A stretch of 64,000 nt of DNA from Pomphorhynchus laevis (lineage: Eukaryota > Acanthocephala > Palaeacanthocephala > Echinorhynchida > Pomphorhynchidae). Positions 12,042 to 23,062 of this stretch are shown in pieces. The stretch lies in the NCBI GenBank assembly GCA_012934845.2, contig WNNJ02003012.1, positions 186,001 through 250,000 of the forward strand, read 5' to 3'. The notes beneath the pieces were generated by a model that had not been told where the DNA came from, did no database searches, and worked only from the letters and a program-made list of their open reading frames with translations. Position numbers and translations under genes: made by a program. The stretch's first letter is position 1. The number at the start of each line of letters is the position of its first letter.

Positions 12042-12528
12042 TAAAGGTTAAGGTTTTGATATTTCTATTATTCGAATTGTGTTAATAGAATCATCATTTT
12101 CATATTTTAGATTAAGATAGATTTGTAACATTATGTCTTCAATTTGTGTCATATAGTTTTGCTAGTTTTGATTTGTTTAATTTTTTTTCATTCATATCTT
12201 AAATTGAATTACAAGTTTACAAAATCAAAATAAAATAAAAAGGAATATGTCGATTTGTTTTTTATTATACATTCATTATATGTTTCCAGTATAAATGAAT
12301 ACTATTACGAATGTTCAATTAATATTTTCTTGGGTCATAAACAATTAATTAAATGGCACAAATAAGCTACCGATTACTGGCACAATGGGAAGACTTGCAT
12401 GACAATGATTAGTGATCTTAAATTGAATAAGACTTCATGTCATCATGATTAGTCGTCGCCTTTTTTCCCATTTCCCTCTTGCGATAGCTAGATTGGCTAG
12501 TCGGTCCCTGTCGAATAAAAAAAACATC

Positions 12529-12565
12529 TGCCGGTACGCCACATCAGAAAGTTTGAGAAGCACTG
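12529..12565. repeat. hAT right terminal inverted repeat and subterminal repeat
   Basis: The right end GAGAAGCACTG pairs with the left end CAGTGCTACTC, with one mismatch in the first 14 bases. The 11-mer TGCCGGTACGC lies at 12529-12539. Confidence 0.9.
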
Positions 12566-13262
12566 ATCTAAACCATTACGAGTTTACAACGTGAGCCTAA
12601 GTCCAGCTGAATTCCTGGCAGCTCGCAATGCATGGAACCCACTAGATGCACCACATAATTGTCAATGTGGTGAAGATTTCAACCTGACAATGAGCTATCT
12701 TGCCAGACATGACGTTTACCTCCCATCAGGCATAATATTATAAAAGATCTAATGGCCAAAGAATTATCGATTGTCTGTCCCTCAGTGGAGATTGGGCCAA
12801 TACTTCAGCCCGTCAATGAAACTGTGGTATTCGAGTGTTCAACTACAACAGTTGATCGTGAAGCCAGGATTGACGTCGAATGCCGAGGACTGTTTGATAG
12901 CAGAACGGAGCGGTCCAGTTGGATTTTGCACTTTTAACCATAGTCTCGTCTTATTTTCCAACAATCAAACCACAAGATTTCACTATCATGAGAGTCGAAA
13001 GCGGGCCAAATATGAGGAACAAGTAACCCAATACAAACAATCTTTCTTTATTCCCTTTATCATTTCCGCAATTGGTGGAATTGGTCCGGCTGCCGATTTA
13101 TGATAAAAAGAGTGGCTTAGCTTAGGACTAGTCGGAGATTGCAGACTTATAACGAAATAATTGGCCAAATTTGAACAAAACTGAGTATCGCAATGGCCAA
13201 GTCGGCATCAATGTATTCAAGCCGCAAGATCAACCAAAGACCATCCTGCTCGTTTGCACAAC
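12566..13262 (+). mobile_element. R2/NeSL-type LINE, copy 1, 3' part (CCHC knuckle and nuclease region), decayed
   Basis: Continuation of the LINE split by the hAT. It reads VSLSPAEFLAARNAWNPLDA, then a degenerate zinc knuckle (CQCGEDFN...), then in shifted frames a region ending RFHYHESRKRAKYEEQ and FFIPFIISAIGGIGPAAD. The last part aligns with HFHYHEQRKIGKYGERISRF and FFPIIFAANGGAG in the minus-strand copy at 41.0-42.2 kb. Stops and frameshifts are numerous. Confidence 0.7.
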
Positions 13263-13790
13263 ACGAAGCAGCAAATGCTGATAAATTGAGTTTTCAATTG
13301 TAATGATTTGCATATATGAGAAAATAAATTAAAGGACCCATTTGCGGGTAACCTTTTCAATTGTAAAAAAATATTATTAAAAAAATATTATAACAAACAG
13401 CAGCAAATGATAAACAAAATAATAAACAAAATGATATAAAATATTATAAAAACAGCAGCAAATGGTAAAATATTATAACAAACAGCAGCAAGCCAGTTAC
13501 ACATCGATATTTTTTTTCTTAGAATGCTGTCCAGTAAGTTGATCTCGTGTTTAGTCATTGGTCATAAAAGATTAACATTTTTGATTCAATGTAGAATATA
13601 TGATAAATAAGCATTTCTAAATAATACGGAGTCGGTGACTGGAATTAATGCCGACTCAAGCTTATAATACGAGACCATGACGCGTGAACTATATTTGTAT
13701 GTAAAATGCTCTTGACATCAATTCATATGAGATATCCAAAATAGGGAATTGGCTGATATCAGGTATAAATTAAATAGATATTATGATAAT
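13263..13790. other. LINE trailer and AT-rich spacer
   Basis: The phrase ACAGCAGCAAATG.TAAA recurs about three times between 13389 and 13490. It may be the 3' untranslated end of the preceding LINE. Nothing else is recognised up to the next LINE. Confidence 0.4.
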
Positions 13791-16700
13791 ACAATACAAT
13801 AATTTATTTGACGTGGCAAATGCGTGCAAAATGCACGCTTACATGACCACTAACAAACAAAAAAAAGAACATCAAAAGTCACAGATAATTAGTTAATTGT
13901 TAAAATGGAATTGGATTTGGCGTTTAAAGCACGGCATAGATGTTGATTGGCGGATATGAATAGGCAGTTGATTCCACAAGAGAAAATCAGCCACAACGAA
14001 GGAGCGGAAGCCAAAAGAGGTAGAGTAGATTGGGACATGTAAAAGAAGGGAATTACGGGAATGCAGAGCACACTACACAGTACGAGAATTGTCGAGAAAA
14101 TAAAGGTTGAGAAATGAAGGGGTATGAGAAGTTATAAGGCGAAAAGCAATGATAAGAAGACGAATTTGAACACGAAAATAAATGGTAGGGCAATCAAGAG
14201 AAACAAGATGGTGGGATGTATGAACAAAACGACGAAGACGGAGGAGAACTCAGACGGCAGCGTTGATGATGCGTTGTAAAGGAATAAGAGTGGATTTAGG
14301 TGTGTCGGAAAATAGACTAAGACAGTAATCAAGTCTTGAGAAAAGAAGAGAAGATATGAGAGTCATACAAGAAGGGAAATCGATCAATCTACGAACTTGA
14401 CGGAGGTTGCGGAGTATCAAGGTAGATGAGCGTACTTTATCTCTAACGAAAGGTTTAAGTGAAAGTCGGTTGTCAAAATGGAAGCCTAGGAAAACGAGAT
14501 TATCAACGATAGGAATAATTGTAGAATTTAATGATACGGAGGGAGGTTCGAAGCCGAGGCGTTGAGGTAGGATCCACATAATTTTGGATTTATCAGGATT
14601 CAGAGAAAGGCGAAGGAAAGAAAGATGATTGGAAATTGAGACAAGACAGTCGGAAGCAGAAACACTAAGATCGTGAATACGATAAACAGGTGCATGAGAA
14701 TAGATGAGAATGTCATCAGCATATTGCATAACATGGAAGTTAAATTTATGAGAAATCGAAGACAAATCACCAAGAAGAAGAGAGAAAAGCATAGAGCCTA
14801 ATACGGAGACTTGTGGAACGCCGGAGGGAATGGTCGAAGGATGGGAGAGAGAAGAGTTAGAATAGACGCGAAATGTACGGTTTGATAGATATGAAGAAAA
14901 CCATGATACAGTGGGTAAAGAGAAGCCATAATCATGACGAAGGCGATGGAGAAGAATCGAGTGATCGACGATGTCAAAAGCAGACGATAGATCAAGAGAA
15001 ACTATGACACTACATAATTTATGATCGCGCGATATGATTAAATCGTTATAAACTTTAAGACATGCAATTTCGGTAGAGTAATTAGTGCGAAAAGCGGCTT
15101 GGAAGGGAGGAAATAAGATAGAGGAAATGAGATATATATTAACTTGCTTAAGAACTAGACGCTCAAGGAGTTTGGAGAGAGTTGGGAGAAGTGAAATAGG
15201 ACGGTACGAAGATGGTAGTGAAGATTCGATATATTGCTTTTTTATGAGAGGACGAACAGTGGCGCATTTTTAGATGGAAGGAAATGTACGGCTACGGATG
15301 GACGAGTTGAACAATGTGGTTAGGAAGGTTGAGATAGAGGAGCAGATATTTTTAAGCAAGTGAGTGGGAATTGGGTCAGAAGGAGAGGTTTTATTAGGTA
15401 ATGACAGCAGAACCGATGAAACTTCATCAGACGAAACGGGAAGAATGTGGAATAGTTCTTGGAGGGAAGTATTCAAAGAGAAGAGTGGGTACAAGGGGGC
15501 TACGGGCAGTAGGGAAAGTAAATTAGATATCTTAGTTTGTAGATAAGAAGAAAATTCATCAGGATTTATATCACAAGAAGTAGATGATCGTGAACGAATT
15601 GAGTTTAAGATTTTCCAATTAGATTTAGAGTTGGAAGATGACTCGAGTTGATTTCGCCAAAAGATAGTACGCTTAGTACGTATAAGAATAAGATGTGAGC
15701 GGCGTAGAGAAAAGTAGGAATCACGGAGATTTGGAGTGATTGAGTTGGGAGAACGTTTAAGAAAGCGATTATACACACAAAAAGAGTGACGGAGTCGACG
15801 CTTAGAACGACTACAGTCAGAATCGAACCAGGGAGCATGGCGCAAGCGCTGAGAGCGTCGGAGTCGACTAGGCAGAAGTTTATTGATGATAGACATGAGT
15901 TCAGAATCAAACAGAATGCAGAGATCATCGGGAGATAGATAGTTAAGAGGAAGTGAAAAGAGTCAAGATTTGAGTAAGGCTGTGCAGAGAATAGGAATAT
16001 CGAGAAGTTTCCAGGGTCGACTTGGTGTAGATATTGGTAGAGGCGGAGAAGGACGATGGGGACGAGTAAGAGTAAGAGTGACAAGGAAATGATCGGACAA
16101 ACCGGGATCAGTAATTGACAAGGAAGTATGGTCATTGAAGCAGTTAGGGACAGCAATGATGTCGAGAGCTCCACCGAGGATATGAGTTGGGCTTATTGAA
16201 AGTAATTTATAGTTAAAATCAGAAAACAGATTAGTTAAAGTGATAGAGTCAGAGTCAGACGGGCGATCAAGACGAATGTTAAAGTCACCGAGAACAAAAG
16301 AAGGAGTATAAGACAACGAACAGCGAAACATTAGATCTGCAAGGTCGTTAAAGAAGATACGTGATGGGGCAACTGAACCTGGACGGTATACAATCACAAG
16401 TTCCAGAGGGAAAGGCGTTGATAATCTGCAGAAGGTTATTGAGGATCGACGTAAGTTTAGAATCAAACAGAATGCAGAGATCATCGGGAGAGAGATAGTT
16501 AAGAGGAAGTGAAAAGAGTGAAGAATTGAGTAAGGCTATGCAGAGAATAGGGATATCAAGAAGCTTCCAGGGTCGAATTGGTGTGGATAATGTGGATGCG
16601 GAGAAGGAGGATGGGGACGAGTAATAGTAACAGTGACAAGAAAATGATCGGACAAACCAGGATCAGTAATTGACTAGGAAGTATAGTCATTGAAGCAGTT

Positions 16701-17208
16701 AGGGACAACAATGATGTCGAGAGCACCGCCGAGGATATGAGTTTGGCTTATTGAAAGTAATTTATAGTTAAAATCAGAAAACAGATTAGTTAAAGTGATA
16801 GAGTCAGAGTCAGACGGGCGATCAAGACGAATGGTAAAGTCACCGAGAACAAAAGAAGGAGTATAAGACAACATTCAGTGAGACATTAGATCTGTAAGGT
16901 CGTTAAAGAAGATACGTGATGGGGCAACTGAACCTGGACGGTATACAATCACAAGTTCCAGAGGGAAAGGCGTTGATAATCTGCATATGAGTAATTCGAA
17001 TGAAGTGTAACGGATGTTAACGTTGATTTTACGTAAAGACATTGGGTAACGAGCAATGGCAACAATACCGCCATGGTTAGAAGCAATAGATTTATGATAT
17101 GCAATTTGACGAGCTGATTCTACTAGAGAACAACCAGAGCGACATAGACGACGAATAGCAAGATCGTCGGAGTCAGAGTGCCAGGATTCGGTAATGCAGA
17201 GAGACCTT
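13791..17208 (-). mobile_element. CR1-like LINE, family A, copy C (5' truncated)
   Basis: Read right to left it holds most of ORF2. Endonuclease fragments (VLGDFNIRLDRPSD, then LSDHFLVTLTL) are followed by reverse transcriptase to MQYADDILIYSHAP (near 14.7 kb) and the C-terminal region, with several stops and frameshifts. The endonuclease part carries a tandem duplication of about 555 bp (starts near 16426 and 16981), which copy A shares. It ends in the 3' hairpin GCGTGCATTTTGCACGC (13821-13837, minus) and AAATAAATT. The 3' untranslated end matches LINE-B copy G rather than copy A, so this copy is a chimera. The 5' side breaks off at about 17208, where copy B continues. Confidence 0.85.
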
Positions 17209-17667
17209 ATAGAAGACTTAATATTTTTGCCGATGTTTAAGCCCTCTGATTCTTCTTATCTCTAAGCCCGTCTTGATGATAATTTTTCCGCTTTCCGCTC
17301 AATCCTTGCCACAATTCTTCCTATCGATAATTCGTCTCTATTCCGTGATATCTCTTTACTTTGCGTGTATCATCTTAATAAATCCGTTTCTGCTTCGATT
17401 CTTATCGTCCCTCACTTTTAAATATTGTTCTTAGAAACCGCACCCAAGCCTCCATTATCTTATCTCAACAGTTTCAACTCGTGTCATCCTCATCTGCTTG
17501 TCGAAATTTCCCCAATCGCTCACACTCTAAAATTGTTCAACTCTCCACTGCTCTTCTAAAAAAACTTTTACTTTTCTTACTAGAAACGTTTTCTACGCAT
17601 CCAAATTCCTTGCGAAATTTTTATATTGTTGAATCTCCAGCGGAGATGCGCATGAGGGGTCGACCGG
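17209..17667 (+). mobile_element. CR1-related LINE fragment, ORF1 region, left of Gypsy-1
   Basis: In shifting frames it reads LDDNFSAFRSILATILPIDN and SACRNFPNRSHSKIVQL. These align with DDDVSAFRSILATILPDDNP and related parts of ORF1 in LINE-A copy B, so this is ORF1 of a related family. At about 17640-17667 the reading changes to MRGRP, the start of an endonuclease block that continues after the Gypsy element with VGGILVGLNAKF. Confidence 0.6.
17663..17667. repeat. Gypsy-1 target site duplication, left
   Basis: ACCGG, repeated at 21599-21603 immediately after the 3' LTR. Five bases is usual for Gypsy-type integrases. Confidence 0.9.
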
Positions 17668-17788
17668 TGTGGTATATAGTCAATAATCTCTAATTGACAT
17701 GAGTATCTATAACTGTTTTTATAAACTGATTGTTTTCTAGATTGATAAATAAAACCTCTTTGGTTTAGACTTCGTTTACATTACGACA
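17668..17788 (+). repeat. Gypsy-1 5' LTR (121 bp)
   Basis: Begins TGTGGTATATAG and ends TTACGACA. It is identical over all 121 bases to the 3' LTR. An AATAAA polyadenylation signal lies inside (GATAAATAAAACC). Confidence 0.95.
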
Positions 17789-20700
17789 ATTTATTTATCA
17801 ATTTGTTATGGACAAGCTGTTGAAACCAGATGTGCTTTCATTGTCAAAGGATTCGACGGATTCAGAAACACAGTTGAGGCATTGGAAAACTCGATTAAAT
17901 GCGTTTCTTTCTTGTATTCCCGATCTTAGAGAAGAGCATAAAATGCCACTATTAACGAACCTGATCAGTGCAGATCTGTTTCGATACATCGAGTCTACCG
18001 AAATATTTGCAGATGCAATGCTTGCTCTAGAGGCTTTGTTCGTAAAGCCGCGCAATGTGGTGTTTCAACGACACGTTTTGTCAACGTAGAAGCAAGCTTA
18101 TCAACAAACCATTGATCAGTTTCTACATGAACTACTGCATTTAGCAAAATCATGTGATTTTGAGGATGTAAATGCGAAGCGTTATCACGATGAGTACGTT
18201 CGCGATTCGTTTATTCGAGGGTTGGCTTCTTCGAGCATCCGTCAACGTTTATTGGAGCGGTCAAAGCTTTCGCTGGACGACGCTTATCAAGCTGCTCGAT
18301 CGCTTGAACAGGCCGAATTACAAGCTAACTCGTACTCTTGTCAACCTGTGCAAATGATGGATCCTATTAATGTTGCAGCTAGTAGTGAAAATATGACGGA
18401 CGACTCTCCGGCAATTCAAGTTAATGCTACCCGTCAATCTTGTTTCTTCTGTGGAAATGCAAAACATCCTCGAGCCCAATGCCCGGCGCTAAAAGTTAAA
18501 TGCCGATCGTGTCAAAAAGTCGGTCATTTTGCCAAAATGTGCATGTCCAGGAAGCGCAATTCGATTGACTTGAATTCAATCGAGATTGCTCAAATTTCAC
18601 AGCTTTCTTCTCCGTGTCTCAAGAACGCCATGGTTTCTATAATGGCTTACGGTATCAAAATGAATGCTCTGATAGATACTGGTAGCAGTTCAAATTTTAT
18701 ATCGTCAAACATGATAAAACGTTGTAAACGGTCAACTACTAAGTGTTACGAAATTGCTCGGATGGCATCATCTTCTTTTCAAAGCGTTTTGAGGGAAACA
18801 GTTGCTCTCGATTTGGAGCTAATGGGCGAAAAATATTATGGTGTCAAGTGTTTTGTTCTAGACAACCTTTGTGCTGATGTAATTTTAGGCCATCCTTTTC
18901 TCAGGCGTTTCAAGCATCTTGCACTGGAGTTTGGAGGAATACATGCACCGATTGTTATTGGGGCCCTGGAAGCAATGCATGTTGAACCACATCCGTTATT
19001 TGAACATAGGTATTATGTTCAAATAACGTATCGGTATTCGTCCATTGCAAACAAAATCTTGTCGACGAACTCCTAGTCAGGACGCATTTATTAAATCAGA
19101 AGTAAAGCGACTTCTCGAAAACGGCATCATAGAACCAAGTTCATCCCCCTGGAGGGCACAAGCACTCATTGTTACAAATTCTCAGGGAAAACAAAGAATG
19201 GTGATCGACTATTCACGGACGATCAATCGATTCACATTGCTCGACGCATTTCCCTTACCACGAACGGATGATTTAATAGACAAGCTTTCGAACTATCGAA
19301 TATTCTCATGCGTGGATATGAAAGATGCCTACAATCAACTACCTATTTTACAATCCGAAAAAGAGTTCACCGCTTTCGAGGCTGATGGAGGCCTTTATTA
19401 ATACAAACGAGTGCCTTTCGGGCTCACAAACGGTGTAGCAGTGTTCCAGCGCATCATGAATAGTTTAATTGACAGAGAAGCATTGTCTGGTGTCTTTTCG
19501 TATCTCGACGACATTTTAATTGCAGGAAAGAATAGGGAAGAGCATAACGCAAACCTCCAGAAATTCTTAGCCATGTCAAGAAAATACCATCTAACATTAA
19601 ACGAAACCAAGAGTGTGTTCGCATCCGAGTCAATAAGCGTTTTGGGACAGTGTATTGAGAACGGAATGATTAAGCCCGACCCACGACGAACTAGACCAAT
19701 CTTGGAGCTCAAGAATCCGACGGATGCAACCGAACATTCCCATCTGCGGGGTTTGTTAACTTACTATTGTCGCTGGATACCTGGTTTTGAGCACCGCGCT
19801 CGAGATTTTGCTACAGAGACAAATTTTCCCATGGGTGAATCAGCAATGAAGAGCTTGAAGGATATAAAAGCAGCTTTAATGTGTGCCTGCCGTTCGTGTA
19901 TAGATGAAAATTTACCGTTTGAAGTAGAGACAGATGCATCAAAAGTAGCGATAGCGGCTACCTTGAGCCAGCGTGGTAGACCAGTTGCTTTTTTTCGCGA
20001 GTACTGTCCAAACATGAAAAGCGCAATCCAGCGATTGAATTAGAAGCTCTGGCAATAATTGAAGCTCTTAAAGAATGGCGTCACTACCTCATTGGACGTC
20101 CATTTCGAGTTATTACAGATCAAAGATCAGTTGCTTATATGATGTCTTCACATTCGAATAGGATAAAAAATGAAAAAATTGAACGCTGGCGATTAGAGTT
20201 ATCCCAATTTCGCTTTGAGATCATTTATCGTCCCGGCGTTGACAACGTAGCAGCGGACGCTTTATCACGACTAGCATGCTCCGGCGTAACGACTTCTCAA
20301 TCCGACTTAATAAAATTACACCGTTCACTATGTCATCCTGGTCAGACAAGATTGTGGCATTATGTCAGGGCGAAGAATTTGCCATTTTCTTAAAGTGATA
20401 TACGGGAAGTTGTAAACTCTTGTTCAACGTGTGCAAAGATAAAGCCGAGATTCTATCGTCCTCCCAACAGCGTCTTAATCAAATCACTTCAACCGTTTGA
20501 ACGTTTGTCAATCGACTTCAAGGGTCCACTTCCCAGTAAAACAAACGCAAAATATATACTGACGGTCGTCGATGAGTTTTCAAGGTTTCCGTGGGCATTT
20601 CCGTGTTGCGATACTTCTGCCGAATCAGTTATAACATGCTTAAAGCAGCTTTTCTACCTTTTTGGGACACCGAAATATTTGCACTCAGACCGAGGAAGCG

Positions 20701-21477
20701 CTTTTGTGTACGCGAATTCAAAGTGTTTACATCTTCACTTGGGATTGCTACAAGCCAAACTTCTTCTTACAATCCGCGGGGCAATGGCCAATGTGAGCGA
20801 TTAAATGGAACGATATGGCGTGGAATTCAGTTATCGGTGTTGGATGCGAAATTACCAATACAGTCTTGGGCGTCAGTTTTGCCTTCTGTGCTGAACTCAA
20901 TTCGGTGTTTGTTGTGTACATCTACCAACGCAACGCCTCATGAACGTATGTTCAAGTACGACCGAGGATCTTCAACAGGCCGTTTGCTACCAAGTTGGCT
21001 TTTAAATTCGGGGCCGGTTCTGGTTCGTTGTCGTAATAAAGGAGACAATGTGGTACAAGAAACACTGTTGCTAGAATCGAACCAGCACTACGCTAGAATA
21101 CAACTAAAAAGTGGGCACGTTTCCACGGTTTCAACGCGGGACTCAGCACCTTGCCCTGAAGATCAACTATCATTGTCGTGGTCCGGCCCAGAAGATGGAA
21201 CGACATTAGCAGAGTCAAACAATACTAACCAAAAGGAATTCCTACATCCAACAACGACATCCATAAGCCAAGATCTTAACTTATCAAACTTTGAGGAAGC
21301 CTCCTCCCCAGCAATGGAGGAAATAGCAACGAAGAAGCTACATCAACCCAATCAAACTTGAATTTGGATAGGCAGACGATTACTACTCAAGTCAACCAAT
21401 CTAACAACGAGGTACGAAGAAGTAAAAGACAGCGAGGTCAACCTGCTTATCTTTCAAACTATTATGTAGGGGAAGAA

Positions 21478-21598
21478 TGTGGTATATAGTCAATAATCTC
21501 TAATTGACATGAGTATCTATAACTGTTTTTATAAACTGATTGTTTTCTAGATTGATAAATAAAACCTCTTTGGTTTAGACTTCGTTTACATTACGACA
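21478..21598 (+). repeat. Gypsy-1 3' LTR (121 bp)
   Basis: Same sequence as 17668-17788. It is preceded by a polypurine tract and followed by the ACCGG duplication. Confidence 0.95.
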
Positions 21599-21944
21599 AC
21601 CGGTAGGCGGGATCTTAGTTGGTTTAAATGCGAAATTTAGTGGGTTTCAGCATAGGCTTAGTGATACAATGGTTTTAGTCGATACGTTGAATCTTACGAT
21701 TCTTGGTTGTTACTTTCCCCCTCAATGTCGGCTGCTGATATAATAAGCGAATTTGATTTAGTCTCGGATTTTCTTGGAACGACAGAATCAGTAATTATCG
21801 CGGGAGATTTCAATTCTATGTATGATTTTCCTCTCCCTATAAAATTAGGGCTAATTTCCGAATTTTTGTCTTCATATGGTTTCTTAATAAGCGTCCCGTA
21901 TTTCCATACTTACAATAAACTTTAAAAAAAGTTTAAGATAAAAT
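21599..21944 (+). mobile_element. CR1-related LINE fragment, endonuclease region, right of Gypsy-1
   Basis: This continues the endonuclease reading interrupted by Gypsy-1: VGGILVGLNAKFSGFQHRLS, LTILGCYFPPQ, then after a frame change SVIIAGDFNSMYDF. The GDFN block is the conserved metal-site region of APE-type LINE endonucleases. It is cut off at about 21.94 kb, where LINE-A copy A begins. Confidence 0.75.
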
Positions 21945-21950
21945 AACACA

Positions 21951-22090
21951 ATTATTCCTGTCAGTTCCAGATTATTCCTGTCAGTTCCAGATTATTCCTG
22001 TCAGTTCCAGATTATTCCTGTCAGTTCCAGATTATTCCTGTCAGTTCCAGATTATTCCTGTCAGTTCCAGATTATTTCTGTCAGTTCCGC
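21951..22090 (+). repeat. 5' tandem repeat of LINE-A copy A, 7 x 20 bp
   Basis: Unit ATTATTCCTGTCAGTTCCAG, six perfect copies plus one variant. The same unit occurs about ten times at the 5' end of copy B. It sits exactly at the element start, where some LINEs keep repeated promoter monomers; a promoter role is inferred. Confidence 0.95.
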
Positions 22091-23062
22091 TCGCTACGCT
22101 CGCGGATTGAGCTCAATCTATCGATAAAAGGTCATGCCTAAAAAAAGCGCGATCTCAGATCCCTGTTCCTGATCAAGAATCTTCCACATCGGAATGCAAT
22201 GATGTTTATACCAGCTTTGAAGTTGGATGCGATTCCAAAGGTTGCGATGTATGGACACTTGTTCGTGTTAAAATATCCGACCACTCGGTGTATAAACGTA
22301 AACATTTCACTTGCGGTTTTTGTACATCAGTACGACTACTACAGTTATCCTGCTCATCTACTCCTGTATCACACACGACCACTCAGACCAATGCTGTTTT
22401 AGATGTTTCTCTCGCATCAACACCTGACTTTGCATCATATAATCCCATTATTGAACCTACTCTCTGACACACTTCTCGTTCAACTACGTTCCAAACTTCC
22501 ATTAATCTTTCTCATTCTAACAATGCTAACGATAAAGCTTTTCATCTCGTACCTCCTCTTTCCTATTCCTCCCCCAATCTAAATAAATCTCAAACTTCTT
22601 TATTCTCCTCACGTACTCCTTACTCAACCTCCCCTGTATCATCTCTCAATAATTTACACCCTTCTATCAAAATCATTTCCAGTAACATTTTCGATCAACT
22701 GATTCAACACTCCATTCTTGTCACTCATGCCCCAACCTATTTTAATTCTCCTTACTCTACCTCCCACGTAACACTTCCAAATAATTTACATCCTTCATTT
22801 AAAATCATTTCCAGTCACATCTCTGATCAATCGATTCAACACCCCGCCCCTGACACACTTGCTCCAACCAATATCAATTCTCTATCAAGCACCCCTGTCA
22901 TTTCCACTTCTATCTGCTCATCTGACCGCTCCCTTCTGATATCGCCCAGCTCAATTTAGCTCGCATTGAGAAACATCGACGTGAAACAAACGGCGAGTCA
23001 TCCTTATCTATACGTCAAATCAACGGAAATTTTCACGTTGTACACACAAGGCCAAAAATTCG

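Larger units (their letters stand above)
9011..12565 (+). mobile_element. hAT DNA transposon (BED-finger type), 3.56 kb
   Basis: The ends are inverted: CAGTGCTACTCAAA on the left, and the complement of the right end reads CAGTGCTTCTCAAA. The flanking 8-bp duplication is ATCTAAAC. It holds one transposase gene (10129-12041) with two breaks. About 1 kb before the gene and 0.5 kb after it are noncoding. The insertion splits the codons of an older LINE: removing it together with one copy of the duplication restores the uninterrupted reading ASSWLSSKPLRVYNV. Only two lesions in about 640 codons and clean ends suggest a fairly recent arrival compared with its host LINE. Confidence 0.95.
17668..21598 (+). 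mobile_element. Gypsy-type LTR retrotransposon (Gypsy-1), 3.93 kb
   Basis: Fossil element with complete ends. Parts in order: 5' LTR; gag region from about 17.8 kb with two CCHC zinc knuckles near 18.45-18.54 kb; aspartic protease (DTGSS) near 18.68 kb; reverse transcriptase about 19.1-19.7 kb with a YLDD active site; RNase H about 19.9-20.3 kb; integrase from about 20.3 kb; 3' LTR. A purine-rich tract (AGGGGAAGAA) sits just before the 3' LTR. The order protease-RT-RNase H-integrase is that of Gypsy/Metaviridae. The two LTRs are identical, so the insertion is recent in evolutionary terms, yet the coding part has a handful of breaks. No envelope gene is seen. Confidence 0.93.

Noticed and set aside
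14132-16174. several open frames rich in Leu/Ile/Phe inside LINE copies A, C and D that look like membrane proteins
   Set aside because: They are alternative frames of the Ser- and Leu-rich LINE ORF2, not separate genes.
21951-22090. a CRISPR-like array
   Set aside because: The 20-bp units are directly abutting with no spacers, and they mark the 5' end of a LINE in an animal genome.
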